A stretch of DNA of 22,390 nucleotides, taken from assembly GCA_037441775.1 (NCBI GenBank), contig JBBIRO010000048.1, forward strand, positions 1 to 22,390, read 5' to 3'. Numbering within the stretch: position 1 is the first letter of the stretch; each line of letters starts with the position of its first letter. The notes under the pieces are model-generated. The model saw only the letters and a list, made by a program, of their open reading frames with translations. It searched no databases and was not told where the DNA came from. The DNA comes from CAMTWB01 sp037441775 (GTDB lineage: Bacteria; Desulfobacterota; Syntrophia; Syntrophales; CAMTWB01). The translations under genes and the position numbers were made by a program. This document shows, in pieces, positions 8,273 to 16,423 of the stretch.

Positions 8273-8614
8273 TTATTCAACTTCGATGCTTTCCAGAAAA
8301 AGCTCCCGGCCGCCGGTGATTTCGCAACAGGCGTCGCCGCAGCTGGGACAGCGCCGGTCAAATTCCTCGATGGCAAATGCGTTATTACAGTTTCGGCAAT
8401 TTCCTTGAGCTAAAGCTGTTTTAACATTTAGCTGCGCCCCCTGGGCGATGGTGCCGTTACTTAAGAAGCCCAGATAAAGCCGCAGAGAATCCGGGTTGAT
8501 GCCGGTCATCTGGCCGATGACCAGATTGATGGCGGCGATCTTTTCGGCCCCGGCCGCTTTGGCCCGATCCAAGACGAGGTCAAATATGCTTTGCGTGATC
8601 GCCAGTTCGTGCAT
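8273..8614 (-). CDS. hypA: HypA, nickel-delivery metallochaperone for hydrogenase
   Basis: A 113-residue HypA of normal length. The N-terminal Met-His2-Glu3 forms the nickel site, and the zinc site is Cys73, Cys76, Cys89 and Cys92 (CRNC...CPSC). HypA hands nickel to the large-subunit precursor, normally together with the GTPase HypB. The start codon lies one base after the hypE stop, so the two are translationally coupled. HypB is not in this operon, which leaves HypA without its usual partner here. Confidence 0.96.
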   Translation of the reverse strand: MHELAITQSIFDLVLDRAKAAGAEKIAAINLVIGQMTGINPDSLRLYLGFLSNGTIAQGAQLNVKTALAQGNCRNCNNAFAIEEFDRRCPSCGDACCEITGGRELFLESIEVE

Positions 8615-8615
8615 A

Positions 8616-9620
8616 TCAGCAGATCCTTGGCAACGCCTCCCCCACCAGCATATCCACGATCCGCGTAGATCCCATAGTGGTTTTCATGACTACCGTTCCG
8701 GAGTGTTTAGCTTCAACTTCCCCGATGATCGCCGCGGCCTTACCGTAAGGGTGCCGCCGCATCACGGCAAGCATAGCGTAAGCAACTTCCAGGGGGACAA
8801 TTGCAATCAACCTGCCCTCGCAGGCCAGATATAGGGGATCCAATCCCAACATCTCGCAGGCCCCGAACACCTCATCGCGAATCGGTATTGAATCTTCTTC
8901 AATGCGGATGCCGACTTGAGACTGTCTCGCCAGTTCGTTGAGGGTGGTTGCCAGCCCACCGCGGGTCGGGTCGCGCAGGCAGTGAATGTCGCGGCTTACC
9001 TCAAGCATTGCGGCAACCAGACCGTTCAACGGGGCGCAATCACTTGCTAATGATGTTGAAAAACTCAAACCTTCCCGCCTGCCCAGTACGGCGATGGCAT
9101 GGTCACCGATGGGGCCGCTGATAATGATCCGATCACCGGGGCGGGCATTGCCGCCTGAGATATTGACTCCCGCCGGAATCAGGCCGATTCCCGCCGTATT
9201 AATAAACAGCCTGTCGGCGCAACCGCGGTTTACCACTTTAGTATCGCCGGTTACGATTGTCACGTCCGCTTCTTTTGCCGCGCGCCGAATTGACTCCACG
9301 ATTTTTTCCAAATCGTTTTTAGAAAACCCTTCCTCGATGATAAAAGCCACTGATAAATAAAGAGGGGTGGCGCCACACATGGACAAATCATTTACCGTGC
9401 CGCAGACGGAGAGTTTGCCGATATCGCCACCGGGGAAGAATATCGGACTGACTACATAGCTGTCGGTGGTGAATGCCAGCCTCCCCCCGATATCGAAAAC
9501 CGCAGAATCATCTAATTTTGCAAGCAAAGGGTTATGGAGAGGTTTGAGAAAACCATTCTCGATGAGGTCATAAGCCAGCCGGCCGCCGCTGCCATGCGCG
9601 AGTAAAATTTTATCAGTCAC
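8616..9620 (-). CDS. hypE: HypE, ATP-dependent cyanide-forming hydrogenase maturation protein
   Basis: HypE dehydrates its C-terminal thiocarboxamide to thiocyanate, in an ATP-dependent step, and passes the cyanide to HypC-HypD. The protein is a PurM-like AIR-synthase-fold ATPase: 'LLAHGSGGRLAYDLIEN' at the start, 'DPTRGGLATTLNELA' in the middle and the diagnostic C-terminal Pro-Arg-Ile-Cys carrying the carbamoylated Cys. I choose the GTG at 9620 (334 residues): GGAG lies 6 bases upstream, it gives the usual HypE start 'TDKILLAHGSGG', and it overlaps the end of hypD by 8 bases (AGTGACTGA read in two frames). Longer readings from ATG 9632 or from 9707 would run deep inside hypD and add non-HypE sequence. 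Confidence 0.96.
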   Translation of the reverse strand: MTDKILLAHGSGGRLAYDLIENGFLKPLHNPLLAKLDDSAVFDIGGRLAFTTDSYVVSPIFFPGGDIGKLSVCGTVNDLSMCGATPLYLSVAFIIEEGFSKNDLEKIVESIRRAAKEADVTIVTGDTKVVNRGCADRLFINTAGIGLIPAGVNISGGNARPGDRIIISGPIGDHAIAVLGRREGLSFSTSLASDCAPLNGLVAAMLEVSRDIHCLRDPTRGGLATTLNELARQSQVGIRIEEDSIPIRDEVFGACEMLGLDPLYLACEGRLIAIVPLEVAYAMLAVMRRHPYGKAAAIIGEVEAKHSGTVVMKTTMGSTRIVDMLVGEALPRIC

Positions 9621-10704
9621 TGGGGTCTCCATAAAGGTAATAGGCATGACAGGTGCCTTCGGAAGATACCATGCAGGGACCAACCGCCGATTGCGGGGCG
9701 CAGACATTGCCGAACAGAGGACAGTCCGCGGGGGTTTTTACACCCCGCAGAATGTCGCCGCACCGGCAACCTTTTGGCTCCAGGGGTGGGGCCGTCTTTA
9801 TTTCAAATTTTGTCTGGGCGTCATATTGCGCATATTCTTTTCTGATTTTGAGTCCGCTGTCAGGAACTGCGCCTATTGCCCGCCAATTAGCGCTCGCTGG
9901 TTCAAATACCTGTTTGAGGAGATTTTGCGCCCAGATATTTCCCTCCGGACGCACCGCCCGCCGGTAGGCGCTCTCGACGTGGGCTTCGCCCTTTTCAATT
10001 TGAGCCACCAAGCAAGCTATCGCCTGCAGAATATCAAGGGGTTCAAAGCCGGAAACAAGACAGGGTATGCCGTATTCCCGGGCAATAAATTCCCAGGCCA
10101 AAAAACCGGTGACCGCGCTGACATGCCCGGGACAGATGAGCCCCTGGAGTTGGACTTGACCGGAATCCAAAAGGGCGTGAATCACCGGTGGGCAGACCTT
10201 AAGTAACGAAAGAACATGATAGTTTTTCAACCCTAGGTTCTCTGCCTGGATTATGGAAGCGGCAACCGTGGGCGCGGTCGTCTCGAAACCGATGCCTAAA
10301 AAAACAACTGATTTGCTGGGATTTTCCGCCGCAATCGCCAGAGCGTCCATTGTGGAATAGACCATCCGCACATCGGCACCCTCTCCCTTGGCCTCCTGGA
10401 GGCTAGAATTGCTCCCGGGGATCTTCATCATATCGCCAAAAGTGGTAATGATTACACCCGGGATGTGGGCCAGGGCGATGGCCTTATCCAGATCGGCGTT
10501 AGCGGTGACACAGATCGGGCAGCCGGGGCCTGAAACCATGCTAATCGTGGACGGCAGCAACTTTCGTATCCCATAGCGAAATACCGTTACGGTGTGGCCA
10601 CCGCAAAACTCCATCAGCCGGACATGACGCCGCGAATGACGCCGAATTTGATCGAGCAGGCCCCCTGCCAGCTTTGAATTGCGAAACTCGCTTGTCAGCT
10701 TCAC
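9613..10704 (-). CDS. hypD: HypD, iron-sulfur scaffold for Fe(CN)2CO assembly
   Basis: HypD, with HypC, is the scaffold on which the Fe(CN)2CO group is built. It is 363 residues, the normal length. Motifs: MEFCGGHT (Cys34), SGPGCPIC (Cys62, Cys65), FGDMMKIPG, GIGFETTAPT, and the C-terminal [4Fe-4S] region 'CRCGDILRG...CPLFGNVC...GPCMVSSEGTC'. All the conserved cysteines appear present. The start is GTG at 10704, overlapping the hypC stop codon by four bases (GTGA), with GAGGG just upstream, so translation is coupled to hypC. Confidence 0.97.
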   Translation of the reverse strand: MKLTSEFRNSKLAGGLLDQIRRHSRRHVRLMEFCGGHTVTVFRYGIRKLLPSTISMVSGPGCPICVTANADLDKAIALAHIPGVIITTFGDMMKIPGSNSSLQEAKGEGADVRMVYSTMDALAIAAENPSKSVVFLGIGFETTAPTVAASIIQAENLGLKNYHVLSLLKVCPPVIHALLDSGQVQLQGLICPGHVSAVTGFLAWEFIAREYGIPCLVSGFEPLDILQAIACLVAQIEKGEAHVESAYRRAVRPEGNIWAQNLLKQVFEPASANWRAIGAVPDSGLKIRKEYAQYDAQTKFEIKTAPPLEPKGCRCGDILRGVKTPADCPLFGNVCAPQSAVGPCMVSSEGTCHAYYLYGDPSD

Positions 10705-10931
10705 TCCCAGCCCTCGGCTATCCCCGCTATTTCACGGAATATCTTCAAGGTCTCTCCAGCGGCAGCCTGGTCGATCGTACTGATGGCATAGCCGGCGTGC
10801 AACAATACGTAGTCGCCCACCTGGGCTTCGGGTGTCAGCACGAGACTGATCCGACGGCTGATGCCGCCGATCTCCGCCTCCGCCTCCTGACCGGCTATTG
10901 ATTTGATTAACGCCGGAATGGCCAGGCACAT
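10701..10931 (-). CDS. hypC: HypC, hydrogenase maturation chaperone
   Basis: A 76-residue HypC/HupF-family chaperone, beginning MCLAIPALI with the essential Cys2 that binds iron and the large-subunit precursor. The conserved His is at position 45 in 'VGDYVLLHAGYAI'. AGGAGA sits 7 bases before the ATG. It follows the protease gene by 57 bases and overlaps hypD by four. It should shuttle iron cofactor precursor between HypD and the hydrogenase large subunit in the cytoplasm. Confidence 0.96.
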   Translation of the reverse strand: MCLAIPALIKSIAGQEAEAEIGGISRRISLVLTPEAQVGDYVLLHAGYAISTIDQAAAGETLKIFREIAGIAEGWE

Positions 10932-10988
10932 GAAGATTCTCCTGGTACGACAGATAGCTAAGTGGACTCGTCGTTATCGCAAATTCGG

Positions 10989-11444
10989 TTAAATTCCTGC
11001 GAGAATATCTTCGAAAATAAGGTTGGTCAATGTTGGTATTTTTTCGCTTAGCTCAATCGTTAAACCCTCGCCGAAAGCCACTTCCTTGTTAATTCCGATG
11101 CCGTAAACGCCGCCGACTTCGGGCATGGCATAACCGAGAAGCCTCCCCAGCGCCATCAATTCAAAGAAGTTTACCCCGTGCGAAGAAAAGAGATGCCGCG
11201 TACCATCCTTGCCTTCCGGGACAATTTTTTGGAGGCGGCCCAGTTTACCCGTGGCTGTTATCATGGCATCAATGACGAAAATCCGGTCATACCCGATGAT
11301 ATCATCAATCAGGCTGACCCCGATCATATTACTCGATACCACATCTACCCCGGGGATCATCTCGCGGAGCCGTTCCGCAATAACCAAACCCACCCCGTCA
11401 TCGGACAAAATTGGATTTCCCATCCCCAATATCAGTACTTTCAT
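10989..11444 (-). CDS. Hydrogenase large-subunit maturation protease (HycI/HybD type)
   Basis: A 151-residue nickel-dependent endopeptidase that removes the C-terminal tail of the large subunit after nickel insertion. It begins MKVLILGMGNPILSDDGVG, the family's N-terminal signature. The three nickel-sensing residues known from HybD/HycI correspond to Asp16, Asp59 (FVIDA) and His89 (SSHG). It lies 10 bases downstream of the large-subunit gene, whose product carries a cleavable 25-residue tail, so the substrate is clear. The ribosome site (AGGCGA) is weak. I leave the symbol blank because several subfamily names apply. Confidence 0.93.
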   Translation of the reverse strand: MKVLILGMGNPILSDDGVGLVIAERLREMIPGVDVVSSNMIGVSLIDDIIGYDRIFVIDAMITATGKLGRLQKIVPEGKDGTRHLFSSHGVNFFELMALGRLLGYAMPEVGGVYGIGINKEVAFGEGLTIELSEKIPTLTNLIFEDILAGI

Positions 11445-11454
11445 CGGTCGCCTG

Positions 11455-12915
11455 TCAACGGGAAATGGTGCGGATCACCTTTCCTTCGGTATCCCTGATG
11501 TTAACAGTCAACGGCATGGTGCCGGGCAGGGCATGGGTCGCGCAGGACAGGCAGGGATCGTAAGCCCTAAAAGCCATCTCCACCATATTAAGGAATCCCT
11601 CTTTTACATCGGGGCCGCGCACGAATTCCTGGGCGGCTTTCTTGACGGACATGCAGATCGGCGCCGAATTGTTCTGGGTGGCGACGATCAGATTTACCTT
11701 GGTGATAATGCCCTCATTATCCGTTTCATAATGATGGAAAAGGGTGCCTCGCGGCGCTTCTACCACGCCTACGCCTTTATTTTTCAGCCGGAGGTTCATA
11801 TTTCTGATGTCTTTACTCGTAAGCTGCGGCTCGTTGGCGATAGCGACATTATGTTCGGCCGCCTGGAGCGCACAGATGAGGCGCGCCCAGTGCGTAGCCA
11901 GGGTGTAGTGCGTGGGTTTGCCGCCCAAAGTGTCGAACATTATTTCCGCTTCCTTCTGCGCCAGCGGCGTCAGCATCGCATCGGCTACATTCAGCCTGGC
12001 CAGGGGCGCCACCCGGTAGAGAGAGGTTCCCTCTCCTTCCTTGAAACCCTGCCAACCGAGCTGCTTGAGATAGGTAAGCCTGATATAGGTCCAAGGCTCG
12101 ACCCATTCACCGATAAACTGATCATAATCCCGGCCGTCGAATTTGAGATACTCCTTGCCTTCGGGATCGATGACACGCACTTTCCCGTCATAAAAACTGA
12201 CCCGGTTGTCTTCATCGACCAGCGCCATGTAGTAGGTCTTTAAACTGTAGGCCTCGCTGGTTATGAGGCCCACATATGACTTGTTGGCCAAAACGACGTC
12301 TTTGAAGAGCTGAAGGGCGAACTTGGCAAAATCCACGGAAAATGTCGTTGTCTCCTTAATCCACTTTCGGTCCTGCTCCGTGATGCCCCGCGGCACGCCG
12401 CCGGGCAGGCCGCCTTCCGGGTGCGGCGCCTTGCCGAAGATGTGCCTGATGATATCGCGGTTCCTTTTCCTCACCTCAATTACCTTCCCGCCGATTTCCT
12501 TGCCTACCTTGCCGATAACGCCGAGAATGTTACGTTCCCCGGGATCGGCATGGGGCCCCACTACGAAATCGGGCGCGGCGAGAAAGAAAAAATGAACATA
12601 ATGGTCTTCGATATAAAAGGCGTTATACTCGAGCATCCTGATTAATTTCGCGGCCATGGTCGGCTCAACGCTGTAGAGATCATCTAGCGCCTTTGTTGAG
12701 GCCATGTGGTGAGCCGAAGGGCAGACACCGCAGATATTCGGCATAATCCGCGGCATTTCTTCGGCCGGCCGGCCGATGCAGAATCTCTCAAAGCCCCGGA
12801 GTTCCGCAACCTGCCAGAAGGCTTCCTTCACCTTGCCGTCTTCGTCCAGAAACAATTCTATCTTCCCGTGTCCTTCCAGCCTGGTAATCGGATCTATTGT
12901 TATCTTGTGGGTCAT
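11455..12915 (-). CDS. mvhA: [NiFe]-hydrogenase large (catalytic) subunit, group 3c/MvhA-like
   Basis: The catalytic subunit, 486 residues, holding the Ni-Fe centre that splits or forms H2. The N-terminal pair is Cys62 and Cys65 (ICGVCPSAHH) and the C-terminal pair Cys455 and Cys458 (DPCLSCATH). 'RLEGHGKIE' near 12 and 'EAPRGTLFHHY' are the other family motifs. The usual Arg two residues before the first Cys is Asn60 here. Cleavage by the protease after His461 would remove 25 residues. It has no export signal and pairs with a small subunit lacking a Tat peptide, so it is cytoplasmic. GAGGAG precedes the ATG and only four bases separate it from the small-subunit stop. The Mvh name refers to family resemblance; the partner here is not HdrABC. 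Confidence 0.95.
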   Translation of the reverse strand: MTHKITIDPITRLEGHGKIELFLDEDGKVKEAFWQVAELRGFERFCIGRPAEEMPRIMPNICGVCPSAHHMASTKALDDLYSVEPTMAAKLIRMLEYNAFYIEDHYVHFFFLAAPDFVVGPHADPGERNILGVIGKVGKEIGGKVIEVRKRNRDIIRHIFGKAPHPEGGLPGGVPRGITEQDRKWIKETTTFSVDFAKFALQLFKDVVLANKSYVGLITSEAYSLKTYYMALVDEDNRVSFYDGKVRVIDPEGKEYLKFDGRDYDQFIGEWVEPWTYIRLTYLKQLGWQGFKEGEGTSLYRVAPLARLNVADAMLTPLAQKEAEIMFDTLGGKPTHYTLATHWARLICALQAAEHNVAIANEPQLTSKDIRNMNLRLKNKGVGVVEAPRGTLFHHYETDNEGIITKVNLIVATQNNSAPICMSVKKAAQEFVRGPDVKEGFLNMVEMAFRAYDPCLSCATHALPGTMPLTVNIRDTEGKVIRTISR

Positions 12916-12919
12916 GGGA

Positions 12920-13897
12920 TCATTTCTCCTCTTCCGCTAAGCTGTGTCTTAAGTGAACCGATGGGAGAGCAAACCGGTAACAATAACCCGCCGGATCAGG
13001 GATACCCTCGATTACCTTCTTAACTTCCTTTTCACTTTCCGCACTGATCAATGCGGCCAGCCCGGAAACAAACTTCGCGCCCGCGTCTTTGATTCCCTCC
13101 ACCGGGCCAAAGCAGCCGCGACAGGGAACGTTTACCCTGATGCAGGTCTCGCCGCATCCCGATCGGATGGCAGGCCCCATACAGATGATGCCCTGCGCCA
13201 GAAAACACTTCTCGGCATCGGCTTCCACCTCGTGAATTCTCCTGATCTCCATCATCTCCAGCTTGGGTGGCTTAGATCTGTTGCGCGGGCAGGTATCGCA
13301 AATGGCTTTCGTCGGCGCCAGCGTCGCCCCCCGTGGCGGCAGTTTACCTTCCACAACCGCGAAAACCGCATTAGCAACCAAATCCGGAGGCGGTGGGCAA
13401 CCAGGCAGAAAGTAATCAACGCTTATCGCACCCTGAAGTGGATAAACCCGTTCGTATATTACCGGGAGCGTCAGTTCGTACCCGTTCACGGTGCTTTTTG
13501 GCAGGGGAATGACATTATTGGGCTTTACCACCGTTGGCGCGTCATGATAAACCCATTGGAAAATGTCTTCCCTGGTCCGAAAGTTCGCCAGCCCGGGCGT
13601 GCCGCCGAAACAGGCGCACGTTCCAAAACCTAATACCAGTTTAGATTTCTCCCTCAGCATTCTTGCCATATGCGAGTGTTCTGAATTGCGTATGGCGCCA
13701 TGAATGATGGAAAGCGTAATCTCGCCCGGCTCCATCGCCTCAATGCTTTTGTATTTGAAATCCATGGCTATCGGCCACAGCACAATATCCACGGCATCCG
13801 CAACCAGAAGCACCGCCTCATTGAGGTCAACAATGGTCTCATCACACCCCCCACAGGCCCCCAGCCAATAAATCGCTACCTTTGGTTTATTTGACAT
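12920..13897 (-). CDS. mvhG: [NiFe]-hydrogenase small (iron-sulfur) subunit, group 3c/MvhG-like
   Basis: The electron-relay subunit, 325 residues. The proximal cluster ligands are in 'YWLGACGGCDE' (Cys15, Cys18), 'GFGTCACFGG' (Cys94, Cys96) and 'LPGCPPPPD' (Cys167). A C-terminal ferredoxin-like part holds many more Cys (200, 203, 231, 239, 248, 252, 259, 262), with 'SGCGETCIRVNVPCRGCFGP' typical of Mvh/Frh-type small subunits. There is no twin-arginine signal or membrane anchor, so the enzyme is cytoplasmic. GAGGAG lies 8 bases before the ATG. It follows mvhD by 69 bases and precedes the large subunit by four. Confidence 0.95.
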   Translation of the reverse strand: MSNKPKVAIYWLGACGGCDETIVDLNEAVLLVADAVDIVLWPIAMDFKYKSIEAMEPGEITLSIIHGAIRNSEHSHMARMLREKSKLVLGFGTCACFGGTPGLANFRTREDIFQWVYHDAPTVVKPNNVIPLPKSTVNGYELTLPVIYERVYPLQGAISVDYFLPGCPPPPDLVANAVFAVVEGKLPPRGATLAPTKAICDTCPRNRSKPPKLEMMEIRRIHEVEADAEKCFLAQGIICMGPAIRSGCGETCIRVNVPCRGCFGPVEGIKDAGAKFVSGLAALISAESEKEVKKVIEGIPDPAGYCYRFALPSVHLRHSLAEEEK

Positions 13898-13966
13898 CTG
13901 TTATCTCCTCGCTTAGTACGGACCAGCACCAGCTTTAACTTCGTCAACCTTGAGTCCTACATTTTT

Positions 13967-14362
13967 TCACACGACCGCGGCAAGCGGACCCAATGGTTTG
14001 ATTTGCCGCCCCATTTCATCGATATATCCAGGAATCTTCTTGCCTTCAGGGTCAATTTCGAGTTTGATCATGAGACGCTCTGGTTGAATGCCGAACTCCC
14101 TCAATGTTTTACGAAGGAGTAATATTCGTTTGCGCGCCTGATAATTGCCGTTTTGAAAATGACATTCTCCGTCGGGACAGCCCAAAATGAGTACACCGTC
14201 GGCGCCGCCTTGAAACGCTTCCATGATATGGGTGCCGTCCACCTTCCCGCTGCAGATGACCGGAATCAGGTTTTTCACTTCGGCCGATACCTTCTCTCCG
14301 AAAAGATACCCCCATCCGAATTTACATGAGAAACACACCAGCTTGGGGATATACTCCGCCAT
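13967..14362 (-). CDS. mvhD: MvhD-like [2Fe-2S] hydrogenase delta subunit
   Basis: A 131-residue protein of the methyl-viologen-reducing hydrogenase delta family. In methanogens MvhD carries one [2Fe-2S] cluster and bridges the hydrogenase to heterodisulfide reductase HdrA. The five conserved Cys are present: Cys10 and Cys13 (CFSC, usually CNWC), Cys37 (ICSGKVD), Cys62 and Cys67 (GCPDGECHFQNGNYQA). AGGAGG lies 5 bases before the ATG at 14362. It sits between the GltD-like flavoprotein (28 bases away) and the small subunit, so here it most likely links the hydrogenase to that flavoprotein rather than to HdrA. Confidence 0.94.
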   Translation of the reverse strand: MAEYIPKLVCFSCKFGWGYLFGEKVSAEVKNLIPVICSGKVDGTHIMEAFQGGADGVLILGCPDGECHFQNGNYQARKRILLLRKTLREFGIQPERLMIKLEIDPEGKKIPGYIDEMGRQIKPLGPLAAVV

Positions 14363-14392
14363 ATGATCCTCCTGACAAATGTATTTATTAGG

Positions 14393-16192
14393 CTATAGCG
14401 CCTGAAGCACTTCTGTTAGCCTCTTTTCCGTATCCAGGCCCAACATCTCCCGCGCCCCGGCCGGGCAGGCAGACACACACATCCCGCACGCTTTACAGCG
14501 GAACATGTCTGTCGCGGACATAAGATCGCCGTCCTTTTCCGCCAGGTGGGCCGAACCATAGTGACATGACGAAACACAAATACCGCATCCGCTGCATAGA
14601 TGTTCGTGCAGCGTAATGGTAGGAAGAGAGTTGACCAGTCCGATGGAAACACAGGCCTTGCAAGACAGACAGGGGCCGCAATGAAGACAGCGTTTTGCTT
14701 CTTCGATGGCTTCACTTAAGGTAAACCCCCTTTCGAAAAGTTTGAAATGCATTCTATTCTCCGGGGGAATCCAAATAACTTCAGGCTCCTGGCGGTACTG
14801 GTCAGCCTTTAATTGCGGGATGCTCATGGCCTCGTACCATTTTTTTCTGCCGCTTTGGATATCAAGGCCGCTTAAAAATCTTTCGATGGATTCAGCGGCT
14901 TCCTGACCTTCATGGATAGCCTCGATCATAAAACCTACTTTCCGTACATCGCCGCCGATAAAAACAAAGTCTTTATTGATGCTCTGAAGGGTAACGGGAT
15001 CAACGGCGAGGCGGCCACGCTCATCCAATAGTTCTTCTCTTTTAAGAAAGGCCCGGTCCGGCCCCTGACCGACGGTAATTATGATTACATCTCCGGGTAT
15101 GCTGATTACATCGTTTTCGTCGAACGAAGGATTGAAGCTGCCCTCACTGTCGAAGACACTCGTGCAGCGAGGCGACTCAACGCTGGTCGCCTTGCCGCCC
15201 TTGCCGATAATCTTGCGGACACCCCGGCAATATTCGATCCGGATGCCCTCCTCCCAGGCGCCCCTGATTTCCTCCTCATCGGCCGGTATTCCGTCCTTCG
15301 TTGTCTTGTCTTCGCACTCCAGCGCAACGATTTTCACATCCCCGCCCAGTCTCCTTGCCGACCTGGCAACATCGAAAGCGACGTTTCCGCCGCCAACCAC
15401 GATCACCTTTTTGCCGGTAAAATAATCCCGAGCTAGAATTCCCCGGCTGACTTCATAGAGGAAAGATTGCCCATGCATGACACCGGCAAGGTCCTGATCC
15501 TGGACCTCCTCCTTCCCATAGGTGAGAATCCGGGAGGTAGGCGTGCCCTTGGCAATAAATATGGCTTTAAACCCGTCTTTCTTTAGTTTATCGAGAGAGA
15601 ATTTCCCGTCGCCGATCTTGATATTGAATTTTACTTCGATACCGCTAATCCTCATCATGTTTTCAATCACCCGCTGCAGAACATCCTTGGGAAGACGGTA
15701 ATGAGGGATAAGCCATAGCGCCCCGCCCAGCCGGTCGGTCGCTTCAAAGATCGTAACCCGGTATCCCTTCCTGCTCAGTGCGAAGGCACACATCAGTCCG
15801 CCGGGACCGCCGCCGATTACAGCCACGTTTTCCTTGTTCTTGACGATGTCGTACTCTTCTTTCTTATCAAGGTGATCAAGGTAGTTATCGGAAACAAACC
15901 GCTTCAGAAGCCTGCGCCGGACCGAACCTCCCTTGGTCTTATAATTACAGCCGACTTCGCAGATACCGCAAACATAGCCGCACACCGGAAAGAACGGATT
16001 TCTTTCCATCAGATGGTCGCCGATCTGGGTTAGGCCTTCCCTGGCCAGTTTGGAATCTGCAGGCAATAAAGACATCAGCACGTTGGTTCTCTGAATATCT
16101 TCATTGATCGGGCACTTTTCCTGACAAGGAGGAAGAAACTGCTTTATCGCCGGTTCCACCAACGCTGCGCCGCTATTCAATGTTTTCCACAT
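14393..16192 (-). CDS. GltD/NfnB-like FAD oxidoreductase with extra ferredoxin domains
   Basis: A 599-residue iron-sulfur flavoprotein, first gene of the hydrogenase operon. N-terminal part (about 15-110): the iron-sulfur domain of glutamate synthase small subunit/NfnB/DPYD, with Cys23, 27, 71, 75, 78 and 82. Middle (about 120-440): a two-dinucleotide-fold oxidoreductase, with FAD motif VIGGGPGGL at 125-133, NAD(P) motif VVGGGNVAFD at 265-274 and the second FAD-contact 'FIGGD' near 411. C-terminal part (about 500-580): a Cys-rich 'CLHCGPCLSCKAC' and two [4Fe-4S] ferredoxin motifs (Cys533-543 and Cys566-576). It takes the operon place that HdrA holds in Mvh-Hdr complexes. AGGAGG lies 7 bases before the ATG. 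Role inferred: exchange of electrons between H2 and NAD(P)H, perhaps also ferredoxin. Confidence 0.92.
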   Translation of the reverse strand: MWKTLNSGAALVEPAIKQFLPPCQEKCPINEDIQRTNVLMSLLPADSKLAREGLTQIGDHLMERNPFFPVCGYVCGICEVGCNYKTKGGSVRRRLLKRFVSDNYLDHLDKKEEYDIVKNKENVAVIGGGPGGLMCAFALSRKGYRVTIFEATDRLGGALWLIPHYRLPKDVLQRVIENMMRISGIEVKFNIKIGDGKFSLDKLKKDGFKAIFIAKGTPTSRILTYGKEEVQDQDLAGVMHGQSFLYEVSRGILARDYFTGKKVIVVGGGNVAFDVARSARRLGGDVKIVALECEDKTTKDGIPADEEEIRGAWEEGIRIEYCRGVRKIIGKGGKATSVESPRCTSVFDSEGSFNPSFDENDVISIPGDVIIITVGQGPDRAFLKREELLDERGRLAVDPVTLQSINKDFVFIGGDVRKVGFMIEAIHEGQEAAESIERFLSGLDIQSGRKKWYEAMSIPQLKADQYRQEPEVIWIPPENRMHFKLFERGFTLSEAIEEAKRCLHCGPCLSCKACVSIGLVNSLPTITLHEHLCSGCGICVSSCHYGSAHLAEKDGDLMSATDMFRCKACGMCVSACPAGAREMLGLDTEKRLTEVLQAL

Positions 16193-16277
16193 TACCAGCC
16201 TCCTGTCTTTGAGATTTGACGACCTCTTAACAAGGACGTGTGCTCCATTTCCCTTGAAAAGAGAGGTTTGGGGTGAT

Positions 16278-16290
16278 GGAGATTATCTCC
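16278..16290. promoter_or_regulatory. 13-bp palindrome in the hydrogenase leader
   Basis: GGAGATTATCTCC is a perfect inverted repeat around one central base, lying between the predicted sigma-54 transcription start (about 16413) and the first hydrogenase gene. It could be an operator for a repressor or a structural element of the roughly 220-base leader. Function unknown. Confidence 0.35.
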
Positions 16291-16423
16291 GGTATATCCA
16301 GCATTTAGCCCTCTTCACCTTTATCCCGTCCCACTTGGGAAGGGGGAAATGTTACTTTTTTCGAACCCATCATATTCGACAAACCAGAAAAAACCGGTTA
16401 ACGAACATTTTGTAGTCTTTTTT

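Noticed and set aside
11209..12243. 344-codon plus-strand frame
   Set aside because: Antisense to the protease and hydrogenase large-subunit genes, which are certain.
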